A stretch of DNA of 64,000 nt from Gillisia sp. Hel_I_86 (GTDB lineage: Bacteria; Bacteroidota; Bacteroidia; Flavobacteriales; Flavobacteriaceae): contig NZ_VISE01000001.1 of the NCBI RefSeq assembly GCF_007827275.1, positions 186,001 to 250,000 on the forward strand, read 5' to 3'. Below, in pieces: positions 1 to 9,783 of the stretch. A program made the translations under genes and the position numbers. Within the stretch, counting starts at the first letter, position 1, and each line of letters opens with the position of its first letter. The notes under the pieces are model-generated. The model saw only the letters and a list, made by a program, of their open reading frames with translations. It had not been told where the DNA came from and made no database searches.

Positions 1-1
1 A

Positions 2-586
2 AGCTGTTTTGCTTTAAGCGTGAACGAGGTAAATGCGTCATTGGGAAGAGTGGTCACCGCTCCAACCAACGGAAGTGCCGGAACTGTTCCTGCCGTGCTC
101 ATGTATTATATGGTCATAGAGAATCACCAAGCTACTTTTGAAGAAGTAAAACGATTTATGTTGGTTGCTGGGGAAATAGGAAGTTTATTTAAAAAAGGAG
201 CCACCATCTCTGCTGCTATGGGTGGCTGCCAAGCAGAAATTGGGGTTTCATCGGCCATGGCGGCCGGAGCTCTTACAGAACTTATGGGCGGAACGCCAGC
301 CCAAGTTCTAATGGCAAGTGAAATTGCAATGGAGCACCACCTTGGTCTTACCTGCGATCCAATTGGCGGATTGGTACAAATTCCTTGCATAGAACGCAAT
401 GCAATGGGCGCAATAAAAGCCATAAATGCTGCAGAAATTGCGATGGATAGTGATGCATCAAAAGCAAAGGTGCCATTGGACAAGGTAATAGAAACTATGT
501 GGGATACTGCAAAGGACATGAATTCCAAATACAAGGAAACTTCAGAAGGGGGTCTGGCAGTAAAAGTGAATATGAGTGATTGCTGA
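2..586 (+). CDS. sdaA: L-serine ammonia-lyase (iron-sulfur type), C-terminal part
   Basis: This is the 3' part of an L-serine dehydratase, which deaminates serine to pyruvate with a [4Fe-4S] cluster. The reading frame is open from base 2, so the start lies outside the window and about 194 residues are visible. Family hallmarks are the [15 protein letters not shown] segment at the left edge, a [17 protein letters not shown] block with a cluster-type cysteine, and a [16 protein letters not shown] block. The protein ends in cysteine (...NMSDC). In the Legionella type 2 enzyme, a C-terminal cysteine bends into the active site and caps the cluster, and this ending suggests the same arrangement. 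Family assignment is firm; the rest of the gene is unseen. Confidence 0.93.
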   Translation, partial: SCFALSVNEVNASLGRVVTAPTNGSAGTVPAVLMYYMVIENHQATFEEVKRFMLVAGEIGSLFKKGATISAAMGGCQAEIGVSSAMAAGALTELMGGTPAQVLMASEIAMEHHLGLTCDPIGGLVQIPCIERNAMGAIKAINAAEIAMDSDASKAKVPLDKVIETMWDTAKDMNSKYKETSEGGLAVKVNMSDC

Positions 587-645
587 TTTTAAAAGCAACT
601 CCTGGCAAATTAACCTAACATTAAATTCTATTAGCTCCTACTATA

Positions 646-1329
646 TTGTTTAAACCAAACCATATCACACTATTTAAAATTAAAAACCTATTTCGGAATT
701 ATGGCTGGATGCTGGTTTCCTATTTTGTGTTTTTTGCATTATTAGGAATTCTTCAAGTTTTATTTCCAAATCTAAATTTTCTAAAATATCAGCAATCCGA
801 ACTCAATTCCTTATTGTCTGAAAACCCATGGAAATTTGCATTGATGGCAGTGGTTATAGCTCCGGTTTTGGAGGAAGGGATGTTCCGCACGCTAATTAAA
901 CCCTCTACAAGCGAATTCATATTTTTCCTTTGCAGCTGGATCCTCGTGGGTGTTGCCATTTTTATACCAGTAGATGTACATTGGGCATTAAAATTTGGCT
1001 TTCTACTGCTCTTCATCACGTTGATCTACTTTTTTCTGAAAGAATTAATCCCTAAATCGTTTCAATATAAAGCATGTAGTTTTTTAAACAGGAATTATAT
1101 AAGTGTTTGGATCATCACCGCGGTTATTTTTGGATTGGTGCATATCTCCAATTATGTAGATGGGTTTCAAATAGATTTTTTATTGTTGTTAATGATCGTG
1201 CCCAGGATTATAGCCGGGTTTTACTTTGGGAAAGTTAAGATCGAAAACAAACACATGGTGTGGCCAATTGCGATGCATGCCATGAACAATGCAACCGTCC
1301 TATTATTTCTTATCCCTAGCATGGTATAG
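646..1329 (+). CDS. CPBP-family intramembrane glutamic-type protease
   Basis: A 227-residue multi-pass membrane protein of the CPBP (Abi/CAAX protease-like) family. The diagnostic motifs are present in order: EExxxR (E76, E77, R81), the FxxxH helix (FGLVH, H166) and the HxxxN motif (H211, N215). Several hydrophobic segments lie between them. Members cleave within the membrane, some in prenyl-protein processing and some in bacteriocin immunity, so the substrate cannot be guessed. The longest frame begins with TTG at 646; the first ATG in frame is codon 22. It stands alone between the serine dehydratase gene and a convergent secreted protein. Confidence 0.8.
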   Translation: MFKPNHITLFKIKNLFRNYGWMLVSYFVFFALLGILQVLFPNLNFLKYQQSELNSLLSENPWKFALMAVVIAPVLEEGMFRTLIKPSTSEFIFFLCSWILVGVAIFIPVDVHWALKFGFLLLFITLIYFFLKELIPKSFQYKACSFLNRNYISVWIITAVIFGLVHISNYVDGFQIDFLLLLMIVPRIIAGFYFGKVKIENKHMVWPIAMHAMNNATVLLFLIPSMV

Positions 1330-1342
1330 ATTTGGCCCTTTT

Positions 1343-1807
1343 TTATTCAGGAATACATCCTTCTTTGGTTCGAGTATCTATTAGATAGACGATCTTCCAA
1401 AAGCCTTTTTCTTTAAATAGCTGAAAAGTATTTACGCCACAATGACTTAATTCCCCATTCACGAAAAATGAATAAGGGGTAGACACATTTGCCATTGGAC
1501 CATCTACTTGAATTTTAAAGGAGTGGATTTTCTCTTCAAATTTTGTGGTTTTGGGAATTGCAGAAATAGCTTTCAAAAAGCTTCCAAACTCTTCTATTAT
1601 CAATTTAGGCTCGGCATCTTTTTTCACACTTATGGACTGCATCTGGATCTCTGGATGCACCATGGACCTAAGTGCTGTAGTATCTTGTTTATGAAAAGCT
1701 GTAAAAAAATCCTCTATAAGTGTCTTGGCAGCAACTTCATCAATTGTCTGCTGTCCATAGCCTATGGATCCAATGAAAAATAGCAATATGCTTAAATAGC
1801 GCCTCAT
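1343..1807 (-). CDS. Secreted NTF2-like / DUF4440-type protein
   Basis: A 154-residue protein with an N-terminal signal peptide (hydrophobic run at about residues 4-18, cleavage near GYGQ). It is followed by one compact domain resembling the NTF2-like cone fold: a helical start (AKTLIEDFFTAFHKQD), then MVHPEIQMQSISVKK, and strands ending near the C-terminus. Such proteins in Bacteroidota are usually annotated as nuclear transport factor 2-like or DUF4440. The function is unknown and may be ligand binding or enzymatic. It is divergent from panB and convergent with the CPBP protease gene. Confidence 0.65.
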   Translation of the reverse strand: MRRYLSILLFFIGSIGYGQQTIDEVAAKTLIEDFFTAFHKQDTTALRSMVHPEIQMQSISVKKDAEPKLIIEEFGSFLKAISAIPKTTKFEEKIHSFKIQVDGPMANVSTPYSFFVNGELSHCGVNTFQLFKEKGFWKIVYLIDTRTKEGCIPE

Positions 1808-1870
1808 GATTCTAAGTTTTGAATGTGGTACACTAATTTACTACTTTTACCCATCTAAAAAAATGAACTA

Positions 1871-2689
1871 ATGTCAGTTGCCAAGAAACAGTATAAAAGG
1901 ATTACCACCAAGTCGTTGGTTGAAATGAAAGCCAATGGGGAAAAGATCGCAATGCTCACCGCATACGACTATACCATGGCTCAAATTGTGGATGGTGCGG
2001 GGATAGATGTGATTTTGGTGGGCGATTCTGCCAGTAATGTAATGGCGGGTCACGAGACCACACTTCCTATTACCTTGGATCAGATGATCTATCATGCCGC
2101 CAGTGTGGTGAGGGGAATCGAGCGTTCTTTGGTAGTGGTAGACCTTCCGTTTGGAAGTTACCAGAGTGATCCCAAAGAGGCACTTAGATCTGCCATTAGA
2201 ATTATGAAGGAAAGTGGGGGACATGCTGTAAAGATGGAAGGTGGAAAAGAAATCAAAGAATCCATAAAACGGATTTTAAATGCGGGAATCCCTGTAATGG
2301 GACATTTAGGACTTACCCCACAATCTATATATAAATTTGGAACCTATACGGTACGTGCAAAAGAAGAACAAGAAGCCGAAAAGTTAAAAGAGGATGCATT
2401 ATTGTTGGAAAAATTAGGCTGTTTTGCGATGGTGCTGGAAAAAGTACCCGCCAAACTTGCTAAAGAAGTGGCAGAAAGTGTGAGCATTCCAATTATTGGA
2501 ATTGGTGCGGGAAATGGGGTAGATGGCCAAGTATTGGTAACCCATGATATGTTGGGAATGAATCATCAATTCAATCCTAGGTTTTTAAGGCGTTATGCAG
2601 ATATGCATGGAGAAATGACCAAAGCCTTTGAAAGTTATAAAAACGATGTAAAAAGCAAAAGTTTCCCAACAGACGAGGAGCAATATTAA
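1871..2689 (+). CDS. panB: 3-methyl-2-oxobutanoate hydroxymethyltransferase
   Basis: Ketopantoate hydroxymethyltransferase, the first committed step of pantothenate and CoA synthesis. It transfers a hydroxymethyl group from 5,10-methylene-THF to 2-oxoisovalerate, which is also an intermediate of the ilv/leu genes in this window. The 272 residues match the usual length. The TIM-barrel signatures are clear: [14 protein letters not shown] near the start, [16 protein letters not shown] with the metal-binding aspartate, [13 protein letters not shown], and [15 protein letters not shown] toward the C-terminus. The N-terminal residues [12 protein letters not shown] are normal for the flavobacterial form. 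It appears to be a single-gene unit. Confidence 0.95.
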   Translation: MSVAKKQYKRITTKSLVEMKANGEKIAMLTAYDYTMAQIVDGAGIDVILVGDSASNVMAGHETTLPITLDQMIYHAASVVRGIERSLVVVDLPFGSYQSDPKEALRSAIRIMKESGGHAVKMEGGKEIKESIKRILNAGIPVMGHLGLTPQSIYKFGTYTVRAKEEQEAEKLKEDALLLEKLGCFAMVLEKVPAKLAKEVAESVSIPIIGIGAGNGVDGQVLVTHDMLGMNHQFNPRFLRRYADMHGEMTKAFESYKNDVKSKSFPTDEEQY

Positions 2690-2778
2690 AACCTATTTTA
2701 GGCTGAATTTATTTATGGGGATTCATAAATCTATTTAAGCAGTCACCTAAATCGGAAAAATTATTTTGATTGTCCATA

Positions 2779-2900
2779 AAGTATCATAAACTAATAAAGG
2801 ACGTCATTCTGTCCCGAAGCTTCGGGAGTGTCGGAATCTCATAACGCCGTAAATCCATACAATAAATTAAGACCCTGAAATAAATTCAGGGTGACGAGAT
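2779..2900. repeat. Interspersed intergenic repeat, copy 1 (gene-free gap 2690-2986)
   Basis: This gap between panB and the pseudouridine synthase holds no gene. It has a repeat unit with a 16-bp perfect palindrome (tcccgaagcttcggga, 2812-2827) and an inverted pair gaccctgaa / ttcagggt at 2872-2893. The unit opens with tatcataaact.ataaagg followed by acgtcattct. The same opening and order recur at 11651-11775 beside the insertion sequence, so this is a dispersed element and not a local hairpin only. Possible roles are transcription termination or a REP-like element. Confidence 0.65.
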
Positions 2901-2986
2901 AACTATTATGACAAAAAACGGATATACATAAAAAATTTTATACTCAATCCGGAAAACAATCAGTAGTAAACCCTAATTATCCTATT

Positions 2987-3694
2987 TTGAATTCAGAAAA
3001 GATTATTTCCAACAAGCAGAACCTTCAGGTTTTATATGAGGACAATCATTTAATTGTTGTTAATAAAAGACCGGGAGATATTGTTCAAGGTGATAAAACA
3101 GGCGATACGCCACTTAGTGAAGTTGTAAAAGAATATATAAAGGATAAATACAACAAGCCTGGAAATGTATATTTGGGAGTAGTCCATCGCTTGGATAGGC
3201 CAACCAGCGGGATTGTGGTCTTTGCCAGAACGTCTAAAGCTTTGCCTAGGTTAAATCAGTTTTTTAAGGATAGGGATGCAAAGAAAACCTATTGGGCTCT
3301 TGTAAAAAACAGGCCTCCAAAGGAAGAAGGTTCCCTTACCCATTATTTAAAGAGAAATCCAAAACAGAATAAATCTTACGCTCATATAAAAGAAGTGCCA
3401 GAGAGCAAAAAAGCAATCTTGGATTATAAAATCATTCAGAAATTAGATAACTATCTTCTTTTGGAAATAGACTTACATACAGGAAGGCACCATCAAATAA
3501 GAAGTCAATTATCTGCGATTGGTTGCCCAATTAAGGGTGACCTTAAATATGGTTTTGACAGGAGCAATAAGGACGCAAGTATTTCCCTGCATGCCCGTAA
3601 ATTATCATTTAAACATCCCGTAAAAGATTTGGAATTAAATTTAATAGCACCCACTCCCAATGATCCAATTTGGGCTGCGGTTGAAATTTTATAA
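2987..3694 (+). CDS. RluA-family pseudouridine synthase
   Basis: A 235-residue pseudouridine synthase of the RluA family, which isomerises uridine in rRNA or tRNA. The catalytic motif HRLDRPTSGIVVFAR contains the invariant aspartate at about residue 70, and the second family block LHTGRHHQIRSQL follows near residue 160. There is no S4 RNA-binding domain at the N-terminus, so it resembles the short single-domain members (RluA/TruC-like) and the RNA target is uncertain. The frame starts with TTG at 2987. Confidence 0.88.
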   Translation: MNSEKIISNKQNLQVLYEDNHLIVVNKRPGDIVQGDKTGDTPLSEVVKEYIKDKYNKPGNVYLGVVHRLDRPTSGIVVFARTSKALPRLNQFFKDRDAKKTYWALVKNRPPKEEGSLTHYLKRNPKQNKSYAHIKEVPESKKAILDYKIIQKLDNYLLLEIDLHTGRHHQIRSQLSAIGCPIKGDLKYGFDRSNKDASISLHARKLSFKHPVKDLELNLIAPTPNDPIWAAVEIL

Positions 3695-3737
3695 ATAGCT
3701 TAACTTTATAAATGGTATTTTTAAACAAAAAAAATCC

Positions 3738-4586
3738 ATGAAATGGAAAGGCAATAGAAAAAGTGGCAATTTTGAGGATCGTCGAGGAAAATCCACAGGG
3801 GGAAAAGTAGCTATAGGTGGGGGAATTATAGGGATTATTTTTCTAGCTATTCAACTCTTTTCTGGTGGTGATATTTCTGAAACACTTCAGCAATTGGAAA
3901 CTCAAGCCCCTATGTCTTCTTCTGGAGCTAGGGAATTAACTGCGGAAGAAATTGAATTAGGGGAGTTTACCGAAAGTATCCTCGTTTATACAGAGGACAC
4001 TTGGAATAAGATATTTTCTGAAAATAACATGAATTACCAAGAGCCTGGGTTGGTGTTGTTTACAAATGCGGTTCAAACAGCTTGTGGTGGGGCTTCTGCG
4101 GCATCGGGACCTTTTTATTGTCCTGCAGATCAGAAAGTATATATGGATCTTTCTTTCTTCGAAGAATTGAGAACCCGTTTTGGTGCTCAGGGAGGTGACT
4201 TCGCTATTGCCTATGTAATTGCTCATGAAGTTGGGCATCACGTACAAACCATTTTGGGAACTTCCGGGAAAGTAAGGCAATTGCAACAAGGTAAAAGTCA
4301 GGCGGCAGCGAATGAGCTATCGGTCGCATTGGAATTGCAAGCCGATTTTTACGCAGGCCTGTGGGCGTATCATAATAAAGAATATTTAGAGGAAGGTGAT
4401 ATTCAAGAAGCTTTAAGTGCCGCGAGCGCTGTGGGCGATGATGCTATCCAGAAAAAAACCCAAGGAAGGGTTGTACCAGATGCTTTTACGCATGGAACAT
4501 CCAAGCAACGAATGGACTGGTTTATGAGGGGTTACAACTCTGGAGATATAAGACAAGGTGATACTTTTAAAGGGCGACTTAATTAA
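3738..4586 (+). CDS. ypfJ: YpfJ-family neutral zinc metallopeptidase
   Basis: A 282-residue membrane-anchored protein of the COG2321 (YpfJ, KPN_02809) family. The N-terminal 20 residues are basic and mention no signal cleavage site. One transmembrane segment follows (GGGIIGIIFLAIQLF, about 27-42), then a linker and the peptidase-like domain. The zinc motif HEVGH is at residues 163-167, with a downstream ELQADFYAG segment supplying the third ligand candidate. Two cysteines (ACGGASAASGPFYC) match the conserved pair of the family. Family members are predicted proteases but substrates are not established. It is convergent with the EamA transporter. Confidence 0.85.
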   Translation: MKWKGNRKSGNFEDRRGKSTGGKVAIGGGIIGIIFLAIQLFSGGDISETLQQLETQAPMSSSGARELTAEEIELGEFTESILVYTEDTWNKIFSENNMNYQEPGLVLFTNAVQTACGGASAASGPFYCPADQKVYMDLSFFEELRTRFGAQGGDFAIAYVIAHEVGHHVQTILGTSGKVRQLQQGKSQAAANELSVALELQADFYAGLWAYHNKEYLEEGDIQEALSAASAVGDDAIQKKTQGRVVPDAFTHGTSKQRMDWFMRGYNSGDIRQGDTFKGRLN

Positions 4587-4597
4587 CCGCAATACAA

Positions 4598-5485
4598 TTA
4601 ATCGATCCCTTCCACGGCTGCTTTTTTGCGAAGGGACCTCATACTTTCAATAATAACTGCACCAATTATTAGCGTCCCTCCTATTATTGTTTTTAGCGAG
4701 GGATATTCAGCAAGGAATATGATCCCCAAAATTATAGCATAGAGGGGTTGCGCACTGCTCATGATACTTGCTGCTGTTGCAGAAAAATTCCGTAGACTTA
4801 TCAGGAACAAGGTGTGGCCTATACAGGTTGTTACAATGGCAAGGGTCAATAATGGAGCCCATTGCAATACTACGTCATCAAAATTACTGAAAAATAAAAC
4901 TGGTGAAAGCACAACAGTTACTACTGCTATTTGATACATCATTAATACTGAACCATGATATTTTTCAATTTCCTGTTTCATTAAGATATTTCTTAGCGCA
5001 TAGAAAATTCCAGATAAAATTCCTAGCAATACAGCAACGGTATAGTTATTTTGAAAGCTGATTTCTGGCACCAAAAAATAAATTCCACATAAGACTAAGA
5101 GTCCTAAGGCCAAATGACTTTTACTGAATTTTGTTTTTAAAAGCAATGGTTCCAAAAATGCAGTAACTACGGGATAGGTAAAAAGTGAAAGGATCCCTAT
5201 AGCCACATTCGAATATCGTAGGGCGAAAAAGTAAGCTACCCAATGTCCTGTCATTAATAACCCGCTCAACGCAATTTTTAATAGATCTCTGCCCGTCGAA
5301 ATTCTTAGGTCCAATTTTTTCCATCTGCAAAAAATATAAAATAGAATTACTGCCAGGAGGGTTCTATAAAATATAGTTACAAATGGGTTTAAAGTAATAT
5401 ACCTTCCCAAAACCCCTGACGTGCTAATAAAAAGCACTGCAAGGTTTAGTTCCAGAATCTTAGGGAATTGTAAGTTTTTAGCCAA
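4598..5485 (-). CDS. EamA/DMT-superfamily transporter
   Basis: A 295-residue, roughly ten-helix protein with two tandem EamA halves: the first ends around residue 140, and the second starts with the AVLLGILSGIFYALRNI helix. This is the drug/metabolite transporter superfamily, whose members export amino acids, nucleotide precursors or other small metabolites. The substrate cannot be inferred from sequence. The C-terminal half has the typical AAASIMSSAQPLYAIILGIIFL motif. It lies 51 bp downstream of the helical-repeat gene on the same strand and may be co-transcribed with it. Confidence 0.85.
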   Translation of the reverse strand: MAKNLQFPKILELNLAVLFISTSGVLGRYITLNPFVTIFYRTLLAVILFYIFCRWKKLDLRISTGRDLLKIALSGLLMTGHWVAYFFALRYSNVAIGILSLFTYPVVTAFLEPLLLKTKFSKSHLALGLLVLCGIYFLVPEISFQNNYTVAVLLGILSGIFYALRNILMKQEIEKYHGSVLMMYQIAVVTVVLSPVLFFSNFDDVVLQWAPLLTLAIVTTCIGHTLFLISLRNFSATAASIMSSAQPLYAIILGIIFLAEYPSLKTIIGGTLIIGAVIIESMRSLRKKAAVEGID

Positions 5486-5536
5486 ATTTTAAAATAATTG
5501 GTAAAAATGCAGATTTTAGGGGAACTTTCTTCAATT

Positions 5537-7081
5537 TTAACGGGGTCGCATTGCAATTTTTTCTTTAATGACTTCTGCAACGGGCCTGTTTTCAATTTTA
5601 CTTTCCAGCCACGATAGAATATCCAAATATAAAAAAGCCCTTCTTTCATATGGATGGTTTTCATATTGTTTTAAAGTAGTATGAAGTTTCCTAAATTCCT
5701 CTTTAATATTTAATGGAGAAACATCTGGTAATTTTCTTAAAAATTTAATCATCTCTTTCTGTACTTCATGCATATCGTTCATGCGAATTAAAAATTTATA
5801 CGTAGAACGAATCAATCTTTCCAAATGATAGTCCAGTCCAGCTTCATAATGGGCTACAAGGTTAAGGATTCTTGAAAAACACATTAAATCTTCCCGCATT
5901 TTCAAAGATGTATTATTAATGATTTTTTTTAAAAATTCAATACATTTTTTATTTTCCCCATTCCCAAAATACAAGCTGGCTATTTTATAATAAAACACCA
6001 TGATATGATGCCCATCCAACCTATCCTCATATTTATGTATTCTCTTCTGAATTTTTTCTACCAATAATTCTCCCCCCCAAAAATCCCCTTTCATAAACCT
6101 TAAATTCAATTTATTTGAATAGATATATAAAAAGGAAAGAGCGGCATTATTGTCATCATCCGGAATTTTGGAATCTTTAACCGTAACCTCCAGGTCCAAA
6201 AGAACTTTCTCAAATATTTCCACATGGTTTAGAAAGAACAACGATTCCAATAAATAATGGTTCCCTTTTAAATAGGAGACCGGGTGTAAGGATACCATGT
6301 GTGGATTTTCATTGAACAAGTCTATCCATTTTAACGAATAACGGTAGCTGGATAAAAAATTCTGGGTTAAAAAACTGTACCACAAAAACGCTTTGTAGAG
6401 CAAGAGTTTTTCCCTAAAACCCATTTCCTTAAAATTATATTTCGGCATGTTTTTCTGAAAATTCTCCCTGATAGCAGTGGTTTCCTCTTCAGTACGTGCA
6501 TAGCCCATTTTTAATAAGATACCATATAATTGTAGCGAAAGATTGGACAACCTGCTTGCCAAGACATTTAACCTACTAAGTTGCTTGGTTTGTTTTATTA
6601 AACTCTCCGCTCGGTTCTGAATACTACGGGTAATATATTGGGATTCAATTATTTTTTCCCATTCCAGGATTTCGTAGGCTACATTTTTTTCTTCATTATA
6701 AAGAGCAATCGACTTTACTTTATCAAGCAATTTTAAACTCTGATTATATAAGCCCTTTCTATATAAAATCAGGGCAAAATCCAGTTGCTCCCTAATTTGT
6801 ATAGGGATACTTTGATGAGCGGGATTCAATCGAAGACTTACAAGGATTTGTTTATACAGGTGGGCTTTAACATTCGATAATTGTTGTTTACTAATGTTGG
6901 TATGCTCAAGGATCAACTTCTCGTTATATTGAGATTGCTTTGCCATTACCTTAAATAAATTAAGGAATTTACTGTCTGTATTCACACCTATTCTACCCAC
7001 ATATAAAGAAAATTGTCTTTTTTCGGAAGAGGAAAGGGATTTTATAAGGGTAAAAAGATTATCTGTTAGGTCGTTGGTCAT
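5537..7081 (-). CDS. Large TPR-like helical repeat protein of unknown function
   Basis: A 514-residue protein predicted to be almost entirely alpha-helical. No enzymatic motif or signal peptide is visible. The N-terminus (LIKSLSSSEKRQF) is followed by repeated helix pairs with TPR-like spacing, for example LDFALILYRKGLYNQSLKLL and IASLYFGNGENKKCIEFLKK. It resembles a widespread but uncharacterised Bacteroidota family of cytoplasmic scaffold-type proteins. It is divergent from leuA with a 147-bp gap. The coding strand contains a run of seven G (near 6072-6078). A role as scaffold is inference only. Confidence 0.7.
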   Translation of the reverse strand: MTNDLTDNLFTLIKSLSSSEKRQFSLYVGRIGVNTDSKFLNLFKVMAKQSQYNEKLILEHTNISKQQLSNVKAHLYKQILVSLRLNPAHQSIPIQIREQLDFALILYRKGLYNQSLKLLDKVKSIALYNEEKNVAYEILEWEKIIESQYITRSIQNRAESLIKQTKQLSRLNVLASRLSNLSLQLYGILLKMGYARTEEETTAIRENFQKNMPKYNFKEMGFREKLLLYKAFLWYSFLTQNFLSSYRYSLKWIDLFNENPHMVSLHPVSYLKGNHYLLESLFFLNHVEIFEKVLLDLEVTVKDSKIPDDDNNAALSFLYIYSNKLNLRFMKGDFWGGELLVEKIQKRIHKYEDRLDGHHIMVFYYKIASLYFGNGENKKCIEFLKKIINNTSLKMREDLMCFSRILNLVAHYEAGLDYHLERLIRSTYKFLIRMNDMHEVQKEMIKFLRKLPDVSPLNIKEEFRKLHTTLKQYENHPYERRAFLYLDILSWLESKIENRPVAEVIKEKIAMRPR

Positions 7082-7193
7082 TGTAACGATTATGTTTGCA
7101 ACATGTTGATTATCAGCAATATTAACTTCACTATTCTAAATCAATTATCGTAATTACTCGGTGTTTTAATCTATCCTGTGAAGATGAACCTGC

Positions 7194-7201
7194 TACTTTA
7201 G
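7194..7201 (+). promoter_or_regulatory. Candidate leu operon -7 element
   Basis: The octamer tactttag lies 28 bp before the leuA ATG and resembles the Bacteroidota sigma-A -7 consensus TAnnTTTG (7 of 8, if the last two bases are read with one shift). The -33 TTG partner is not clear. No leader peptide or attenuator is seen in the 147-bp gap. Confidence 0.25.
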
Positions 7202-7228
7202 TTAAAGATAAAGTAAAATAAATCTGTT

Positions 7229-8401
7229 ATGAGCACAGAAAAGGTAGAAATTTTTGACACAACATTACGAGATGGGGAACAAGTACCTGGCTGTAAATTA
7301 AATACAGCTCAAAAATTAAAGATTGCCGCACGACTGGATGAAATGGGAGTGGATGTGATTGAAGCAGGTTTTCCGGTTTCCAGTCCGGGGGATTTTAAAT
7401 CGGTTACCGAAATATCCAAACTGGTTAGAAATGCTGCCGTTTGTGGACTTACACGTGCTGTAAAAAATGATATCGAAGTTGCTGCCGAAGCTTTAAAATA
7501 TGCCAGATACCCGAGAATCCATACAGGAATAGGGACTTCAGATTCTCATATAAAACATAAGTTCAATTCCACACGAGAGAAGATTATTGAAAGAGCCATC
7601 ATGGCTGTTTCTTATGCCAAAACTTTTGTAGAAGATGTGGAATTCTATGCCGAAGATGCCGGGAGAACAGATAATGAATTTCTTGCAAAAGTATGCACCG
7701 CTGCTGTTAAAGCCGGAGCTACAGTTTTGAATATTCCGGATACTACCGGTTACTGCCTTCCGGAAGAGTATGGTCAAAAAATGAAATATTTAAAAGAAAA
7801 TGTAACTGGAATCCATAAGGTAAGACTTTCCTGCCACTGCCATAACGACTTGGGGATGGCTACTGCAAATGCTATTGCAGGCGTAGTTAACGGTGCCAGA
7901 CAGATTGAGTGTACCATTAACGGAATTGGCGAACGCGCAGGAAACACAGCCTTGGAGGAAGTCGTCATGATCTTAAAACAACATCCGGGCTTGAATCTAA
8001 CTACCAATATCAATTCAAAATTACTTTATGGTACCAGTAGAATGGTTTCTCAGGAAATGGGAATGATAGTACAACCAAACAAGGCAATTATAGGAGCAAA
8101 TGCCTTTGCCCACAGCTCCGGAATTCACCAGGATGGGATGATAAAGAATAAGGAAACCTACGAAATTATAGATCCTGCAGACGTAGGGGTCACAGAATCG
8201 GCAATCATACTTACTGCGAGAAGCGGAAGGGCCGCTTTGGCATATAGGGCAAAGAAAATGGGTTACGAATTAACCAAACTTCAATTGGACACCGTCTACA
8301 ATGAGTTTTTAAATTTTGCCGACCAAAGGAAAGAAGTCGTCGATAATGACATTCATGTCATTATGGATTTATCCAGAAAAAGAAACAGAGCTATTGCCTA
8401 A
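7229..8401 (+). CDS. leuA: 2-isopropylmalate synthase, short form without regulatory domain
   Basis: It condenses acetyl-CoA with 2-oxoisovalerate, the entry to leucine synthesis. The DRE-TIM metallolyase barrel begins at once ([14 protein letters not shown], residues 8-21). The metal-binding [13 protein letters not shown] segment and the [17 protein letters not shown] segment are typical of isopropylmalate synthases. At 390 residues it stops after the linker subdomains, and the C-terminal leucine-binding LeuA dimer domain of about 120 residues is absent. Citramalate or homocitrate synthase is possible for such short forms. The leuCDB genes directly downstream favour LeuA. The stop codon shares one base with the leuC start. 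Confidence 0.9.
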   Translation: MSTEKVEIFDTTLRDGEQVPGCKLNTAQKLKIAARLDEMGVDVIEAGFPVSSPGDFKSVTEISKLVRNAAVCGLTRAVKNDIEVAAEALKYARYPRIHTGIGTSDSHIKHKFNSTREKIIERAIMAVSYAKTFVEDVEFYAEDAGRTDNEFLAKVCTAAVKAGATVLNIPDTTGYCLPEEYGQKMKYLKENVTGIHKVRLSCHCHNDLGMATANAIAGVVNGARQIECTINGIGERAGNTALEEVVMILKQHPGLNLTTNINSKLLYGTSRMVSQEMGMIVQPNKAIIGANAFAHSSGIHQDGMIKNKETYEIIDPADVGVTESAIILTARSGRAALAYRAKKMGYELTKLQLDTVYNEFLNFADQRKEVVDNDIHVIMDLSRKRNRAIA

Positions 8402-9783
8402 TGAAAAAAACACTTTTTGATAAAATCTGGGATGCGCACGTGGTAGAATCCATATCCGCAGGCCCGGATATTTTATATATAGACAAACATCTTATCCATG
8501 AGGTCACCAGTCCTCAGGCATTTAACGAATTAAAAGAAAGGGGTATCTCTATTTTGAGGCCTAAGCAAATTGTTGCCACAGCCGATCATAATACCCCCAC
8601 TGAAAATCAGCATTTACCAATAAAGGATCTGCTGTCTAGAAAACAACTCAAACAACTTACTGAAAACTGCGAAGATAATAATATCACACTTTACGGCTTA
8701 GGTCATCCTTATAACGGGATAGTACATGTAATGGCACCAGAATTGGGGATTACACAGCCCGGGATGACCCTTGTTTGTGGAGATAGCCATACCTCTACTC
8801 ATGGAGCATTTGGGACCATTGCCTTTGGTATTGGAACCAGTCAAGTTTCACAAGTTTTTGCGAGCCAATGCCTATTAGTGGATAAACCAAAGAAACTCAG
8901 GGTAAACGTGAATGGAAAATTACGCGAAGGAGTGCTTCCCAAAGACGTCATTTTATATATTATCAGCAAATTGGGAACTAATTCGGGGACAGGATATTTC
9001 TGTGAGTATGCAGGAAATCTATTTGAGGAAATGTCTATGGAAGGCAGGATGACAGTGTGTAATATGAGCATTGAAATGGGAGCCCGCGGAGGGCTGATAG
9101 CTCCAGATGAAACTACTTTCAACTACCTAGAAGGTCGGGAATTTGCTCCTAAAGGGGTAGATTTTGAAATGATGAAAGTCTACTGGAGAACTTTAAAAAC
9201 CGATGAAGGAGCAAAATTTGACCAAGAATATTTTCTAGATGCCCTAGATATAGAACCTATGATCACCTATGGCACAAATCCCGGAATGGGGATTAAACTA
9301 AGTGATCCAATCCCTCTAAATACAGGGAAAAGTGATGAAAAAGCACTGGAATATATGGGTTTTAAAGAAGGAGAAACCTTAATTGACAAACCTATTAATT
9401 ATATCTTTATTGGTAGTTGCACCAATTCCAGAATTGAAGATTTTCGCACTGCAGCAAACTATATTAAAGGAAAGCAAAAAGCAACCAACGTAAATGCACT
9501 TATAGTTCCCGGTTCAAGGCAAGTAGCCGAACAGATAAAGGCGGAAGGCTTACAACGAATTTTTGAAGAAGCCGGTTTCTCCTTGCGCCAACCGGGATGC
9601 TCTGCTTGCCTTGCGATGAACGACGATAAGATTCCTGCTGGGGAATATTGTGTTTCCACAAGTAACCGGAATTTTGAAGGCAGGCAAGGCCAAGGTTCCA
9701 GAACGCTATTAGCCAGCCCTCTTACGGCTGCTGCTACGGCAATTGCAGGGAAAATCACCAATTTCACTCAAAATTTAAACTAA
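8401..9783 (+). CDS. leuC: 3-isopropylmalate dehydratase large subunit
   Basis: Large subunit of isopropylmalate isomerase, an aconitase-family [4Fe-4S] enzyme that converts 2- to 3-isopropylmalate with LeuD. The 460 residues match the family. Three cluster cysteines are visible, in [12 protein letters not shown] and [10 protein letters not shown]. The substrate segment [13 protein letters not shown] is present near residue 130. The start codon overlaps the leuA stop by one base, and the stop is immediately followed by leuD, so translation is probably coupled. Confidence 0.97.
   Translation: MKKTLFDKIWDAHVVESISAGPDILYIDKHLIHEVTSPQAFNELKERGISILRPKQIVATADHNTPTENQHLPIKDLLSRKQLKQLTENCEDNNITLYGLGHPYNGIVHVMAPELGITQPGMTLVCGDSHTSTHGAFGTIAFGIGTSQVSQVFASQCLLVDKPKKLRVNVNGKLREGVLPKDVILYIISKLGTNSGTGYFCEYAGNLFEEMSMEGRMTVCNMSIEMGARGGLIAPDETTFNYLEGREFAPKGVDFEMMKVYWRTLKTDEGAKFDQEYFLDALDIEPMITYGTNPGMGIKLSDPIPLNTGKSDEKALEYMGFKEGETLIDKPINYIFIGSCTNSRIEDFRTAANYIKGKQKATNVNALIVPGSRQVAEQIKAEGLQRIFEEAGFSLRQPGCSACLAMNDDKIPAGEYCVSTSNRNFEGRQGQGSRTLLASPLTAAATAIAGKITNFTQNLN

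Noticed and set aside
5446-5664. 72-residue frame on the - strand between the helical-repeat and EamA genes
   Set aside because: It overlaps the 3' end of the helical-repeat gene in another frame and has no features of its own.
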